A program made the position numbers and the translations under genes. The notes beneath the pieces are model-generated. The model ran no database searches, was not told where the DNA came from, and saw nothing but the letters and a program-made list of their open reading frames with translations. From positions 1-64,000 of the forward strand of contig NZ_VFES01000002.1 of NCBI RefSeq assembly GCF_007858185.1: DNA of 64,000 bases, read 5' to 3'. Of this stretch, positions 52,747 through 62,481 are shown in pieces; within the stretch, counting starts at the first letter, position 1, and the number at the start of each line of letters is the position of its first letter. The stretch is from Pseudomonas grimontii. Lineage in GTDB: Bacteria; Pseudomonadota; Gammaproteobacteria; Pseudomonadales; Pseudomonadaceae.

Positions 52747-55082
52747 CAGCGTTTCTTCAACTGCTTGGCGTTGGCGAACAGCGAGGCCATGGCGTTGTTG
52801 CTTGGCGCTGCGGTGGCGGTTTCCTTGCGCGGTTGACTGTTTTCAGAGCGGTTCTGCGACTGGCGCGGCGCCGAGCCAGGACGTGCACCACGGGCGCCGT
52901 CGATTTTTTCGCCTGGGGTATCGCTCATGCGCATCGACAGGCCAACGCGTTTGCGCGGGATGTCGACTTCCATGACCTTGACCTTGACCACATCACCGGC
53001 CTTCACGGCTTCGCGCGGATCCTTGATGAACTTCTCCGAAAGCGCAGAGATGTGCACCAAACCGTCCTGATGCACGCCGATGTCCACAAACGCGCCGAAG
53101 TTGGTCACGTTGGTGACCACGCCTTCGAGGATCATGCCCAGTTGCAGGTCCTTGAGGTCTTCGACGCCGTCCTGGAACTCGGCGGTCTTGAACTCGGGAC
53201 GCGGGTCGCGGCCAGGTTTTTCCAGCTCTTGCAGGATGTCGGTGATGGTCGGCACGCCGAAGGTTTCGTCGGTGTACTTCTTTGGGTCCAGGCGCTTGAG
53301 GAACGCGGCGTCACCGATCAGCGAGCGGATGTCGCGGTCGGTCTCGGCGGCGATGCGTTGCACCAGCGGGTAGGCTTCCGGGTGAACGGCGGACGAATCC
53401 AGCGGGTTGTCGCCGTTCATGACGCGCAGGAAGCCGGCGGCTTGCTCGAAGGTTTTTTCACCCAGGCGTGCGACTTTTTTCAGCGCGGCACGGGTTTTGA
53501 ACGCACCGTTTTCGTCGCGGTGAGTGACGATGTTCTGCGCCAGGGTGGCATTGAGGCCGGAGATACGCGCCAGCAGCGCCACGGAGGCGGTGTTCACGTC
53601 CACGCCCACGGCGTTTACGCAGTCTTCCACCACCGCATCCAGGCCACGCGCCAGTTTCAGCTGCGACACGTCGTGCTGGTACTGGCCGACGCCAATGGAT
53701 TTAGGATCGATTTTCACCAGCTCGGCCAGCGGATCCTGCAGGCGACGGGCGATGGACACCGCACCACGGATCGACACGTCGAGGTCCGGGAATTCCTTGG
53801 AGGCCAATTCCGATGCCGAGTACACCGAAGCACCGGCTTCGGAGACCATCACCTTGGTCATCTTCATGGCTGGGTATTTTTTGATCAGCTCGGCGGCCAA
53901 CTTGTCGGTTTCACGGCTGGCAGTGCCGTTGCCGATGGCGATCAGGTCCACTGCGTGCTTGGCGCACAGGGCGGCCAGGATGGCGAGGGTCTGGTCCCAT
54001 TTGTTGTGCGGCACGTGTGGGTACACGGTGGCGTGGTCCAGCAGCTTGCCGGTGGCATCGACCACGGCAACCTTGCAGCCGGTGCGCAGGCCCGGGTCGA
54101 GGCCCAAGGTAGCGCGCGGGCCGGCCGGCGCGGCCAGCAGCAGGTCATGCAGGTTGTGGGCGAATACGTTGATCGCCTCGGTTTCGGCACCGTCGCGCAA
54201 CTCGCCGAGCAGGTCGGTTTCCAGGTGGGTGTAGAGCTTGACCTTCCAGGTCCAGCGCACGACTTCACCGAGCCACTTGTCCGCAGGACGATTCTGATTC
54301 TGGATGCCGAATTGTTGCCCGATCATGCCTTCGCACGGGTGCATGGTGCCCGGCAGTTCGTCGCCGACTTTCAGCGCGGAGCTGAGAATACCTTCGTTGC
54401 GGCCGCGGAAAATTGCCAGCGCACGGTGGGACGGCATGCTTTTCAGCGGCTCGTCGTGTTCGAAGTAGTCGCGGAACTTGGCGCCTTCTTCCTCTTTGCC
54501 GGCAATGACGCGGGCGCTGAGGATGGCTTCCTGTTTCAGATAGCTGCGCAGTTTTTCCAGCAGGTTGGCGTCTTCGGCGAAGCGCTCCATCAGGATGTAC
54601 TTGGCGCCTTCGAGGGCGGCCTTGACGTCGGCAACGCCTTTTTCAGCGTTGACGAAGCGCGCGGCTTCGGTGTCCGGGGTCAGCGAGGGGTCGTTGAACA
54701 GGCCGTCGGCCAGTTCGCCCAGGCCGGCTTCCAGGGCGATCTGGCCCTTGGTGCGGCGCTTCTGTTTATACGGCAGGTAAAGGTCTTCGAGGCGGGTCTT
54801 GGTGTCGGCGAGCTTGATGTCGCGTTCAAGCTGAGGCGTCAGCTTGCCCTGTTCCTCGATGCTGGCGAGGATGCTGATACGCCGTTCGTCGAGTTCTCGC
54901 AGGTAGCGCAGGCGTTCTTCCAGGTGCCGCAGTTGGATGTCGTCGAGGCTGCCGGTCACTTCTTTTCGGTAACGGGCGATGAAGGGCACCGTGGAGCCTT
55001 CATCCAGTAGAGCGACGGCCGCTTCGACCTGTTGTGGGCGTACACCGAGTTCTTCGGCGATGCGGCTGTTGATGCTGTCCAT
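52746..55082 (-). CDS. tex: Tex RNA-binding transcription accessory protein
   Basis: 778-aa Tex. Order: N-terminal helical region ([20 protein letters not shown]), YqgF-like domain ([17 protein letters not shown]), helix-hairpin-helix pair ([20 protein letters not shown]) and C-terminal S1 domain ([20 protein letters not shown]) with a basic tail. It binds nucleic acid and influences transcription in many bacteria. The start at 55082 ([12 protein letters not shown]) follows CAGGTGG. Longer frames to 55274 lack homology. The thioesterase gene is coupled downstream. Confidence 0.93.
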   Translation of the reverse strand: MDSINSRIAEELGVRPQQVEAAVALLDEGSTVPFIARYRKEVTGSLDDIQLRHLEERLRYLRELDERRISILASIEEQGKLTPQLERDIKLADTKTRLEDLYLPYKQKRRTKGQIALEAGLGELADGLFNDPSLTPDTEAARFVNAEKGVADVKAALEGAKYILMERFAEDANLLEKLRSYLKQEAILSARVIAGKEEEGAKFRDYFEHDEPLKSMPSHRALAIFRGRNEGILSSALKVGDELPGTMHPCEGMIGQQFGIQNQNRPADKWLGEVVRWTWKVKLYTHLETDLLGELRDGAETEAINVFAHNLHDLLLAAPAGPRATLGLDPGLRTGCKVAVVDATGKLLDHATVYPHVPHNKWDQTLAILAALCAKHAVDLIAIGNGTASRETDKLAAELIKKYPAMKMTKVMVSEAGASVYSASELASKEFPDLDVSIRGAVSIARRLQDPLAELVKIDPKSIGVGQYQHDVSQLKLARGLDAVVEDCVNAVGVDVNTASVALLARISGLNATLAQNIVTHRDENGAFKTRAALKKVARLGEKTFEQAAGFLRVMNGDNPLDSSAVHPEAYPLVQRIAAETDRDIRSLIGDAAFLKRLDPKKYTDETFGVPTITDILQELEKPGRDPRPEFKTAEFQDGVEDLKDLQLGMILEGVVTNVTNFGAFVDIGVHQDGLVHISALSEKFIKDPREAVKAGDVVKVKVMEVDIPRKRVGLSMRMSDTPGEKIDGARGARPGSAPRQSQNRSENSQPRKETATAAPSNNAMASLFANAKQLKKR

Positions 55083-55437
55083 AAAACCACCTGAAATTCT
55101 GAAAAGCAGCCCGCAGGCCCGGAAAACAAGGCCTTGCGCGGCTGGTTGAGCGGCCCGACTGGCGCCGCTACCTGGGTCAAGAGGCAGCCTATTGACCCTC
55201 GAAATCGAAAAAATCACGACAAGCGGGTGAAAAAACCCGGCAGTAAACGGCAACGATCTGACGTTGCCCTGCACGAAGGCGCCGCATTATAACCAGCGTT
55301 CTGCCCTTGGGGGGTACTGCGCCCGTGGTTGGAAGGCGCGCGTTCGCTGGCAGTAGAGGAAAAATCTGCTAACAATGCACACGGTGCGTATAACGGCAGC
55401 TACGCCATAATGCGCGCCGAGATAAGAGGAGCATCCA
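55083..55437. other. Divergent tex/ompR promoter region
   Basis: 355 bp without a gene. A minus-strand TATAAT (55286-55291, with preceding GGT) is a likely -10 for tex. CATAAT near 55407 on the plus strand may serve ompR. A GC hairpin-prone stretch lies at 55100-55180. No other element recognised. Confidence 0.45.
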
Positions 55438-56178
55438 ATGAGCAGCACTGCACAAACTGCTGAAGGCGAAAAAATTCTCATCGTTGATGACGATCCGGGG
55501 CTGAGCAGCCTGCTGGAGCGGTTCTTCAATTCCAAGGGCTATCGTGCCCGCGCGGTGCCGAACACCGAGCAGATGGACCGTCTCCTGGGGCGCGAAGTGT
55601 TCAACCTGGTCGTACTCGACCTGATGCTGCCCGGCGAAGACGGCCTCACCGCCTGCAAGCGCCTGCGCGGCGCGAACAACCAGATTCCAATCATCATGCT
55701 CACCGCCAAGGGCGATGAGCTGAGCCGCATCAAGGGCCTCGAGCTGGGCGCTGATGACTACCTGGCCAAGCCGTTCAACCCGGACGAGCTGATGGCGCGG
55801 GTCAAGGCTGTATTGCGTCGTCAGGCACCGCCGGTACCGGGCGCGCCGGGCAGCGAAGACGAAAGCGTCACCTTTGGCGACTATGAGCTGTCGCTGGCGA
55901 CCCGCGAGCTCAAGCGTGGCGATGAAGTGCACATGCTCACCACCGGTGAATTCGCCGTGCTCAAGGCCCTGGTGATGAACGCACGTCAGCCGCTGACCCG
56001 CGACAAGCTGATGAACCTGGCCCGTGGTCGCGAATGGGACGCCCTGGAGCGCTCCATCGACGTGCAGATTTCCCGTCTGCGCCGGATGATCGAGCCGGAC
56101 CCGTCCAAGCCTCGGTATATCCAGACGGTCTGGGGTGTGGGCTATGTGTTTGTGCCGGATGGCACCGCAACCAAGTGA
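55438..56178 (+). CDS. ompR: OmpR response regulator
   Basis: 246-aa OmpR/PhoB regulator. Receiver domain with acidic pocket IVDDDPG (residues 16-22), phospho-acceptor D61 (VVLDLMLPGEDG) and Lys in DYLAKPFNPDE. The winged-helix DNA-binding domain ends IQTVWGVGYVFVPDG. TAAGAGGAGCATCC precedes the ATG. Paired with envZ 116 bp downstream; together they respond to osmotic or envelope conditions. Confidence 0.93.
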   Translation: MSSTAQTAEGEKILIVDDDPGLSSLLERFFNSKGYRARAVPNTEQMDRLLGREVFNLVVLDLMLPGEDGLTACKRLRGANNQIPIIMLTAKGDELSRIKGLELGADDYLAKPFNPDELMARVKAVLRRQAPPVPGAPGSEDESVTFGDYELSLATRELKRGDEVHMLTTGEFAVLKALVMNARQPLTRDKLMNLARGREWDALERSIDVQISRLRRMIEPDPSKPRYIQTVWGVGYVFVPDGTATK

Positions 56179-56294
56179 TCGATGATTTGCAGGGCGGGCA
56201 TCCTGGCGTTTGACTCCATGAGGGTCGACGGGATGCCCGGCGTCTGCAATTCTGCGAGCGCCGCTCGTTCCTGCAAGGTGTCCAGCTGTCATCT

Positions 56295-57608
56295 ATGAAA
56301 ACCCCGCTGTGGTTCCCACAAAGTTTCTTCTCCCGCACCCTTTGGCTGGTGCTCATCGTCGTTCTGTTTTCCAAGGCGCTGACACTGGTTTATCTGTTGA
56401 TGAACGAAGACGTGCTGGTGGACCGGCAGTACAGCCACGGTGTTGCCCTGACGCTGCGTGGTTACTGGGCGGTAGATCCCGAAAACCGCGAAAAAGTAGC
56501 CAAGGCGTCGACGTTGACCCGCGTTGACGGGGCCGGCGTCCCTGAAGGTGAGCAACATTGGCCTTACAGCGAGATCTACCAGCGCCAGATGCAGGCCGAG
56601 CTGGGCGAGGACACCGAGGTGCGATTGCGCATGCATGTTTCACCTGCGCTGTGGGTGAGGGCGCCGAGCCTGGGCGATGCCTGGATCAAGGTTCCGCTGT
56701 ATCCACATCCTTTGCGGGGGCAGAAGATCTGGAACGTGTTGGGCTGGTTCCTGGCCATCGGCTTGCTTTCCACCGCGTCCGCGTGGATTTTCGTTCGTCA
56801 GCTTAACCAACCGCTTAAACGCCTGGTGTTTGCCGCCCGCCAATTGGGCCAGGGGCGCAGCGTGCGCCTGCCGGTCAGCGATACGCCCAGTGAAATGACC
56901 GAGGTGTATGGCGCCTTTAACCAGATGGCGGAGGACGTCGAACAGGCTGGACGCGAACGCGAGCTGATGCTGGCGGGGGTGTCCCATGACTTGCGCACGC
57001 CATTGACGCGATTGCGCCTGTCCCTGGAGCTGATGGGCAACCATAGCGACCTCACCGACGACATGGTTCGTGACATCGAAGACATGGACGCGATTCTCGA
57101 CCAGTTCCTGGCGTTTATCCGCGACGGGCGTGACGAGGTGGTGGAGGAAGTTGATCTCACGGACCTGGTGCGTGAGGTTGTCGCACCCTATAACCAGAAT
57201 GGCGAGCAAGTGCGCATGCGCCTTGAGCCGATCCAGCCGTTTGCGTTGCGTCGGGTGTCGATGAAGCGCCTGCTGAACAATCTGATCGGCAACGCTTTGC
57301 ACCATGCCGGTTCGGATGTGGAAGTGGCTGCGTATGTGTCTGGCGACAGTGCTGCGCCGTACGTGGTGCTGAGTGTGATGGACCGTGGTACGGGGATCGA
57401 TCCGGCGGAACTGGAAGGTATCTTCAACCCGTTTACCCGTGGCGACCGTGCTCGGGGTGGCAAGGGTACTGGCCTGGGGCTGGCGATTGTGCGGCGGATT
57501 GCTTCGATGCATGGAGGCAATGTTGAGCTGCGCAACCGCGAGGGTGGTGGTCTTGAGGCGCGGGTGAGGTTGCCGCTTGGGCTGATGCTGCCAAGGGACG
57601 CGGTATAG
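56295..57608 (+). CDS. envZ: EnvZ sensor histidine kinase
   Basis: 437-aa sensor kinase with two membrane helices (~14-35 and ~147-168), a short periplasmic loop, HAMP domain, phospho-accepting H231 in AGVSHDLRTPLTRL, N box NNLIGNALHH, G boxes DRGTGIDP and GKGTGLGLAIV. Partner of OmpR. The gene is followed by an inverted-repeat element. Confidence 0.92.
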   Translation: MKTPLWFPQSFFSRTLWLVLIVVLFSKALTLVYLLMNEDVLVDRQYSHGVALTLRGYWAVDPENREKVAKASTLTRVDGAGVPEGEQHWPYSEIYQRQMQAELGEDTEVRLRMHVSPALWVRAPSLGDAWIKVPLYPHPLRGQKIWNVLGWFLAIGLLSTASAWIFVRQLNQPLKRLVFAARQLGQGRSVRLPVSDTPSEMTEVYGAFNQMAEDVEQAGRERELMLAGVSHDLRTPLTRLRLSLELMGNHSDLTDDMVRDIEDMDAILDQFLAFIRDGRDEVVEEVDLTDLVREVVAPYNQNGEQVRMRLEPIQPFALRRVSMKRLLNNLIGNALHHAGSDVEVAAYVSGDSAAPYVVLSVMDRGTGIDPAELEGIFNPFTRGDRARGGKGTGLGLAIVRRIASMHGGNVELRNREGGGLEARVRLPLGLMLPRDAV

Positions 57609-57609
57609 A

Positions 57610-57700
57610 AAAAGCCGCAAGTTTCAAGCTTAAAGCCGCAAGAGAAAAGCAGACAGTTTTTGCCCTTTCTTGCAGCTTATAGCTTGAAGCTTAAAGCCGC
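57610..57700. repeat. Inverted repeat of the TTGCAGCTTATAGCTTGAAGC type
   Basis: Arms GCAAGTTTCAAGCTTAAAGC and GCTTATAGCTTGAAGCTTAA occupy the gap between the convergent envZ and rimK genes. Related to the palindrome at 2576-2655. May serve as a two-way terminator. Confidence 0.6.
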
Positions 57701-57704
57701 GTCT

Positions 57705-58610
57705 CTAACCCTTGCCTTTGGTCCTGGTCATATTCGGTCCACCATTCTTCTCCAGATGCTGAATGATGATCCCCGCCACATCCTTGCCTGTGGTGGTCTC
57801 GATTCCTTCCAGGCCCGGCGACGAGTTCACCTCCATCACCAGCGGGCCGTGGTTGGAGCGCAGGATGTCGACCCCCGCTACGGCCAGCCCCATCACCTTG
57901 GCCGCCCGCAGCGCGGTCATTCGTTCTTCAGGGGTGATCTTGATCAGGCTGGCGCTGCCGCCACGGTGCAGGTTGGAGCGAAACTCCCCAGGCTTGGCTT
58001 GGCGTTTCATGGCTGCGATCACCTTGTCGCCCACCACGAAGCAGCGAATATCCGCACCGCCGGCCTCCTTGATGTACTCCTGGACCATGATGTTCTGCTT
58101 GAGGCCCATGAACGCCTCGATCACGGATTCCGCTGCGGTCGCGGTTTCACACAGCACCACACCGATGCCCTGCGTGCCTTCGAGCACCTTGATCACCAGC
58201 GGCGCGCCATTGACCATTTCGATCAGGTCGGGGATGTCGTCGGGGGAGTGGGCAAAGCCGGTGACCGGCAGGCCGATGCCCCGCCGCGAGAGCAGTTGCA
58301 ACGAGCGTAATTTGTCCCGCGAGCGTGCAATGGCCACGGATTCATTGAGGGGGAAAACCCCCATCATTTCGAACTGGCGCAACACTGCGCAGCCATAGAA
58401 CGTCACCGAGGCGCCAATACGCGGGATCACCGCATCAAACCCTTCCAGGGGCTTGCCGCGATAGTGGATCTGCGGCTTGTGGCTGGCAATGTTCATATAG
58501 GCACGCAACGTGTCGATCACCACCATTTCATGGCCGCGTTCGGTGCCGGCCTCGACCAGGCGGCGGGTGGAATACAGACGCGGGTTTCGCGACAGCACAG
58601 CAATCTTCAT
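57705..58610 (-). CDS. rimK: Ribosomal protein S6 glutamate ligase RimK
   Basis: 301-aa ATP-grasp ligase that adds glutamate residues to the C terminus of ribosomal protein S6. Seen here: ATP-grasp segments [20 protein letters not shown] and [15 protein letters not shown], and metal-binding [14 protein letters not shown]. It overlaps rimB by 4 bp. Last gene of rimA-rimB-rimK, the operon studied in P. fluorescens SBW25, where it alters the ribosome and proteome during plant colonisation. Confidence 0.93.
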   Translation of the reverse strand: MKIAVLSRNPRLYSTRRLVEAGTERGHEMVVIDTLRAYMNIASHKPQIHYRGKPLEGFDAVIPRIGASVTFYGCAVLRQFEMMGVFPLNESVAIARSRDKLRSLQLLSRRGIGLPVTGFAHSPDDIPDLIEMVNGAPLVIKVLEGTQGIGVVLCETATAAESVIEAFMGLKQNIMVQEYIKEAGGADIRCFVVGDKVIAAMKRQAKPGEFRSNLHRGGSASLIKITPEERMTALRAAKVMGLAVAGVDILRSNHGPLVMEVNSSPGLEGIETTTGKDVAGIIIQHLEKNGGPNMTRTKGKG

Positions 58611-59089
58611 GCAGCACCTGGGGCAGAAATAGTAGAGACCGGGAACACCGGCTTGTCTTGAACGTACTTGACGCCGGGATTGACCACCAGATGGCCGTCA
58701 ATCAGCGCCTTGGAACCCAGTAACAGGCGGTAACGCATGGCCTTGCGGCAGGCCAGGGTGAACTCCACCCGCCATACCCGATCACCCAGCGCCAGGGTGG
58801 TGCTGATCACGTAGCGCACCTGCGCATGGCCATTGGAGCTCTTGATGGTTTTCATCGCCACCAGGGGCGCTTCGCAGCGGCGGTGGCGCAGTTGCACCAC
58901 GCTGCCCAGGTGCGCGGTAAAGCGTACCCACTTCTCCCCGTCGCGCTCAAAAGGCTCGATGTCGGTGGCATGCAGGCTGGAGGTGCTGGCACCGGTGTCG
59001 ATCTTTGCGCGCAGGCCTGCCACTCCCAAGTCGGGAAGTGCCACCCACTCACGCAGACCTACAACGGTCAAATGGTCAAATGTCTTCAA
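58607..59089 (-). CDS. rimB: RimB retropepsin-like protease
   Basis: 160-aa protein with the aspartic protease signature [14 protein letters not shown] (D-T-G-A) and a beta-rich fold. RimB is described as modulating RimK in the SBW25 rim operon. It begins with TTG at 59089, without a strong ribosome-binding site, 13 bp after rimA, so reinitiation after rimA is likely. Confidence 0.87.
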   Translation of the reverse strand: MKTFDHLTVVGLREWVALPDLGVAGLRAKIDTGASTSSLHATDIEPFERDGEKWVRFTAHLGSVVQLRHRRCEAPLVAMKTIKSSNGHAQVRYVISTTLALGDRVWRVEFTLACRKAMRYRLLLGSKALIDGHLVVNPGVKYVQDKPVFPVSTISAPGAA

Positions 59090-59102
59090 TATGGGTAACC
59101 GA

Positions 59103-59882
59103 TCAATTCGCCCAGGCTTTCGGTGAAACCTCGGCCAGGGCTTTGAATGCAGGCTTGGCGAACCAGTAGCCTTGCATCAGAAATATTCCACAGTCAGACA
59201 GAAAGTCGCGTTCGCCGGCACTTTCGATGCCTTCGGCGATGACAGTAACGTTCAACTGCTCACAGATTGTGACAATCCCCTGGACGATCACCTGACGGAC
59301 ACGATCCTGGTCGACATCGCGGATCAGCGCCATGTCGAGTTTGATCAAGTCAGGTTGGAAATCAGCCAACAGATTCAGCCCCGAATAGCCCGCGCCGAAA
59401 TCATCGATAGCGGTCTTGAAGCCGAATTCGCGGTATTCACGCAGAATATTCGTCAAATGGCGATAGTTATCTACATGCTCGCTTTCCAGTGTCTCGAAAA
59501 TCAGTTGATCCAGCGGAAAATTGTGCGCGCGCGCCGCCTCCAGGGTGCTGCGGATGCACAACTCCGGACGGTACACGGCGTTGGGCATGAAGTTGATGGA
59601 AAGGTGGGTTTGCATCCCCAAAGCTGCAGCACCGGCAATCGCCTGGGTGCGGCAGCGCTGGTCGAAGCGGTAGCGGTTGCTGTCGTTGACCTGGTCCAGC
59701 ACCGACAACGCCCCTTCGCCTTGTGTGCCGCGCACCAAGGCTTCGTGGGCAAAAATCGAATGGTCCCGAAGGTCTACGATAGGCTGGTAGGCGAACGCAA
59801 AATCGAAACCCAGGGGTTCGCTTTGTTGGCAGCCTACGCAACGCTGGTCGGGCGAGGTGAGTGAAGAGGGAAAGTCGGTCAC
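59103..59882 (-). CDS. rimA: RimA EAL-domain c-di-GMP phosphodiesterase
   Basis: 259-aa single EAL domain. All catalytic and metal residues look intact: EALVRG, SINFMPN, FETLESEHVD, AIDDFGAGYSGLN, LIKLDM, AEGIES, LMQGYWFAKP. It should hydrolyse c-di-GMP and interact with RimK. A short N-terminal Cys pair (CVGCQQ) precedes the domain. GTG start at 59882 follows GAGGATACGCC. First gene of rimABK. Confidence 0.91.
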   Translation of the reverse strand: MTDFPSSLTSPDQRCVGCQQSEPLGFDFAFAYQPIVDLRDHSIFAHEALVRGTQGEGALSVLDQVNDSNRYRFDQRCRTQAIAGAAALGMQTHLSINFMPNAVYRPELCIRSTLEAARAHNFPLDQLIFETLESEHVDNYRHLTNILREYREFGFKTAIDDFGAGYSGLNLLADFQPDLIKLDMALIRDVDQDRVRQVIVQGIVTICEQLNVTVIAEGIESAGERDFLSDCGIFLMQGYWFAKPAFKALAEVSPKAWAN

Positions 59883-59998
59883 GGCGTATCCTCGCGAAAA
59901 CAGGGTGCTACCTGGCGTATCTTAGGTGAGCCTTGAGGTTTATGCGTCGAAGGGTTTCAACGTTACAGTTGCGACATTTGTCAGAGCGAGGAATTCAA

Positions 59999-60406
59999 GT
60001 GGCTCAAAAGCAGGAAGAGGAAGAAAAGGTCCGTCTGGACAAGTGGCTTTGGGCGGCGCGTTTCTTTAAAACACGTGCCTTGGCCAAGGCGGCGATTGAG
60101 AGTGGCAAGGTGCATCACCGAGGCGAGCGCTGTAAACCGGGCAAAGAGCCACGTGTCGGTGATGAGTTGCAGATTCGGATAGGTTTTGACGAAAAGACCG
60201 TCGTGGTTCAGGCACTTTCCATCGTGCGCCGTGGCGCACCCGAAGCACAAGCGCTGTACACCGAAACCGAAACCAGCATTGCCAAGCGCGAAAATGCGGC
60301 AGCCATGCGCAAGGCGGGCGCCACGGGGATGACCACCGATGGCAAGCCGAGCAAGAAGCAGCGCCGCGACCTGTTCAAGTTCCGCGGCAGTGGCAATGAT
60401 GACTGA
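59999..60406 (+). CDS. hslR: Hsp15 ribosome-associated S4-domain protein
   Basis: 135-aa RNA-binding protein. The S4 domain is VRLDKWLWAARFFKTRALAK followed by AIESGKVHHRGERCKPG, with a basic tail (GKPSKKQRRDLFKFRG). Hsp15 rescues stalled 50S subunits carrying nascent chains. The GTG start at 59999 follows GAGGAATTCAA; the frame extends to 59933 without homology. Near hslO, as in other pseudomonads. Confidence 0.88.
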   Translation: MAQKQEEEEKVRLDKWLWAARFFKTRALAKAAIESGKVHHRGERCKPGKEPRVGDELQIRIGFDEKTVVVQALSIVRRGAPEAQALYTETETSIAKRENAAAMRKAGATGMTTDGKPSKKQRRDLFKFRGSGNDD

Positions 60407-60428
60407 TTGCGCAGAGCCCCAGTCCAAT

Positions 60429-60454
60429 GTGGGAGGGAGCAAGCCCCCTCCCAC
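60429..60454. repeat. Solo REP hairpin
   Basis: GTGGGAGGGAGCAAGCCCCC TCCCAC, a near-perfect palindrome between the convergent Hsp15 and PAP2 genes, probably acting as terminator. Confidence 0.75.
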
Positions 60455-60469
60455 ATTTGGCCGGCAGCG

Positions 60470-61273
60470 TTAAGGGGATGTGCGCACGACGCTCAATCCA
60501 CCGATCACCGGCAGCTTGCCAAGTAACCCGAAGATCGGCGTGGTCACTTGTAGCAAAACCCCCGACACCTTCGCGGCAAACGGCGTGTAATACCCCCAGC
60601 CCAACGCCAACAGCGCCAGCAAGACCCCGCCGATATAATCGTCCTGCCCCCAATGCGCACCTGCCACCAGCCGCGGCATCATAAACAATAGCGCCAGGCC
60701 CCAGATCACCAGCACCTGGCCGATGCGCTTGGCGAACACCGTCATGAACATCGCCCAGATCAACAGCACCGAAGCATGATCCCCCGGAAAGCTCTGGCTT
60801 GAGCGGTCCTTCAACTCCCAGGTCTTCTCCAACCCCGGGAAATAGTCACTCATTTGAATCGCCCCGCCGATCACCATCGATGGGCTGCTGTGCTGCCAGC
60901 CCATCTGCGCCGCGAGTTTGGAAAACAGCATGCGGATGAACAACAACAGCAACAAAATGCCGACAAAACCTAACAGTGCCTGGCGTGCCTGCGCGGCTTT
61001 GAACACCCAGTCGCCGCGAATCAGCAGCGTCAGCAAGATCACCCCGACCACCGCATCAAACGGCCGCAAACTGGCCACGGCCCACACGTGCAGCCATGTT
61101 GCGTTGCTCGCCAGCGGGTCGTTGAGCAGGTGAAACAGCCACTCGTCGAAAATCACACACAGCATCTGCCCCGTGGGCCACAGCCAAAAACACAGCAGCC
61201 CGATAGCGAGTAGATTGCACAGAGCCCATCGCCGGAGGTTCCACTTGGCTTGGAACAAACCCGGATTGTTCAT
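60470..61273 (-). CDS. PAP2-superfamily membrane phosphatase
   Basis: 267-aa membrane protein with about six helices. The phosphatase motifs visible are SFPGDHASVLL (motif 2) and PRLVAGAHWGQDD (motif 3, R-x5-H-x3-D). The classical first motif KxxxxxxRP is not clear; KDRSSQ lies just before motif 2. Relatives dephosphorylate lipid A, undecaprenyl pyrophosphate or phosphatidate, or transfer phosphate as LpxT does. The precise role cannot be assigned. Divergent from hslO. Confidence 0.78.
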   Translation of the reverse strand: MNNPGLFQAKWNLRRWALCNLLAIGLLCFWLWPTGQMLCVIFDEWLFHLLNDPLASNATWLHVWAVASLRPFDAVVGVILLTLLIRGDWVFKAAQARQALLGFVGILLLLLFIRMLFSKLAAQMGWQHSSPSMVIGGAIQMSDYFPGLEKTWELKDRSSQSFPGDHASVLLIWAMFMTVFAKRIGQVLVIWGLALLFMMPRLVAGAHWGQDDYIGGVLLALLALGWGYYTPFAAKVSGVLLQVTTPIFGLLGKLPVIGGLSVVRTSP

Positions 61274-61399
61274 AAACTGTCCCTCTTCGCTCTATAGACG
61301 CTCTCTGTTTCCAGGAGAGAACCGCACCAATATGGTGCTAAAGCGTTTAATTTTATAAATCTTGTAACCAATTTGTCATCAATTCAGATACCCAGACCT

Positions 61400-62302
61400 A
61401 TGACTGATCTACCGGATACCGACTTCACCCAACGCTTCATCTTCGACGAGAGCGACGCCCGCGGCGAAATGGTTTCGTTGGAGCGCAGCTACGCCGAAGT
61501 CCTTGCCAAACACCCCTATCCGGAGCCGGTCGCGCAACTGCTCGGTGAGCTGATGGCAGCTGCTGCGTTGCTGGTGGGCACCATGAAGTTCGACGGTTTG
61601 CTGATTCTGCAAGCCCGTTCCGAAGGGCCGATTCCTCTGCTGATGATCGAGTGCTCCAGCGAGCGCGAAATCCGTGGCCTGGCCCGTTATGAAGCCGACC
61701 AGATTGCCCCGGACGCCGCCTTGGCCGACCTGATGCCCAACGGCGTCCTGGCGCTCACCGTTGACCCCACCGTAGGCCAGCGTTACCAAGGCATCGTCGA
61801 CCTCGATGGCAAAACGCTTTCGGAATGCTTCACCAACTATTTCGTGATGTCCCAGCAAGTGGGCACCAAATTTTGGCTCAACGCCGATGGCCAGCGCGCC
61901 CGTGGCATGTTGCTGCAACAACTGCCGGCCGACCGTATCAAGGACGACGAAGATCGCGCTGAAAGCTGGCGGCACTGCATTGCCTTGGCCGATACCCTGA
62001 AAGCCGAAGAACTGCTGGGCCTGGACAACGAAACCATCCTGCACCGCCTGTACCACGAAGACCCCGTGCGCCTGTTCGACGCGCAAACCCTGCACTTCCA
62101 CTGCAGCTGCTCTCGCGAGCGTTCAGGTAACGCCTTGGTCAGCCTGGGCCTGGAAGACGCGCAGAACCTGGTGGTGGAACACGGTGGCAATATCGAGATC
62201 GACTGCCAGTTCTGCAACCAGCGCTACCTGTTCGACGCTGCCGATGTAGCACAATTGTTCGCCGGCGCAGGTATCGACACGCCTTCCGACACCCGCCACT
62301 AA
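61400..62302 (+). CDS. hslO: Hsp33 redox-regulated chaperone
   Basis: 300-aa Hsp33. The C-terminal zinc site is CSC ([11 protein letters not shown]) and CQFC (DCQFCNQRY). Oxidation of these Cys releases zinc and activates the chaperone. The start at 61400 ([13 protein letters not shown]) is used rather than 61373. It is followed after 179 bp by pckA on the same strand. Confidence 0.92.
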   Translation: MTDLPDTDFTQRFIFDESDARGEMVSLERSYAEVLAKHPYPEPVAQLLGELMAAAALLVGTMKFDGLLILQARSEGPIPLLMIECSSEREIRGLARYEADQIAPDAALADLMPNGVLALTVDPTVGQRYQGIVDLDGKTLSECFTNYFVMSQQVGTKFWLNADGQRARGMLLQQLPADRIKDDEDRAESWRHCIALADTLKAEELLGLDNETILHRLYHEDPVRLFDAQTLHFHCSCSRERSGNALVSLGLEDAQNLVVEHGGNIEIDCQFCNQRYLFDAADVAQLFAGAGIDTPSDTRH

Positions 62303-62481
62303 AACGTTTAAGCACAGGTAAATCACCTGACAAATGTCGGATTAGAGGTGTTCTGACGGGAGGGCCCTACTATTTTTGGGCTTTTCTGGCATAATCCGGC
62401 CCACTTTTTTCGCGGTAGTAGTGCGCAACTTTCTACTACAAAACGTTTGGAGCACTCGGCCATAGGCCGACGGGGAACCTC
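62303..62481 (+). promoter_or_regulatory. pckA leader region with two hairpins
   Basis: 179 bp. GTAGTAG-N11-CTACTAC (~62415-62439) and CGGCC-ATA-GGCCG (~62458-62470) can form hairpins, the second just before Shine-Dalgarno GGGGA. GGCATAAT near 62389 is a possible -10. No terminator with a convincing T run was found for hslO. Confidence 0.4.

Noticed and set aside
52833..55010. 725-codon frame antisense to tex
   Set aside because: Shadow of tex, which has intact YqgF, HhH and S1 domains; the antisense protein has no recognisable feature.
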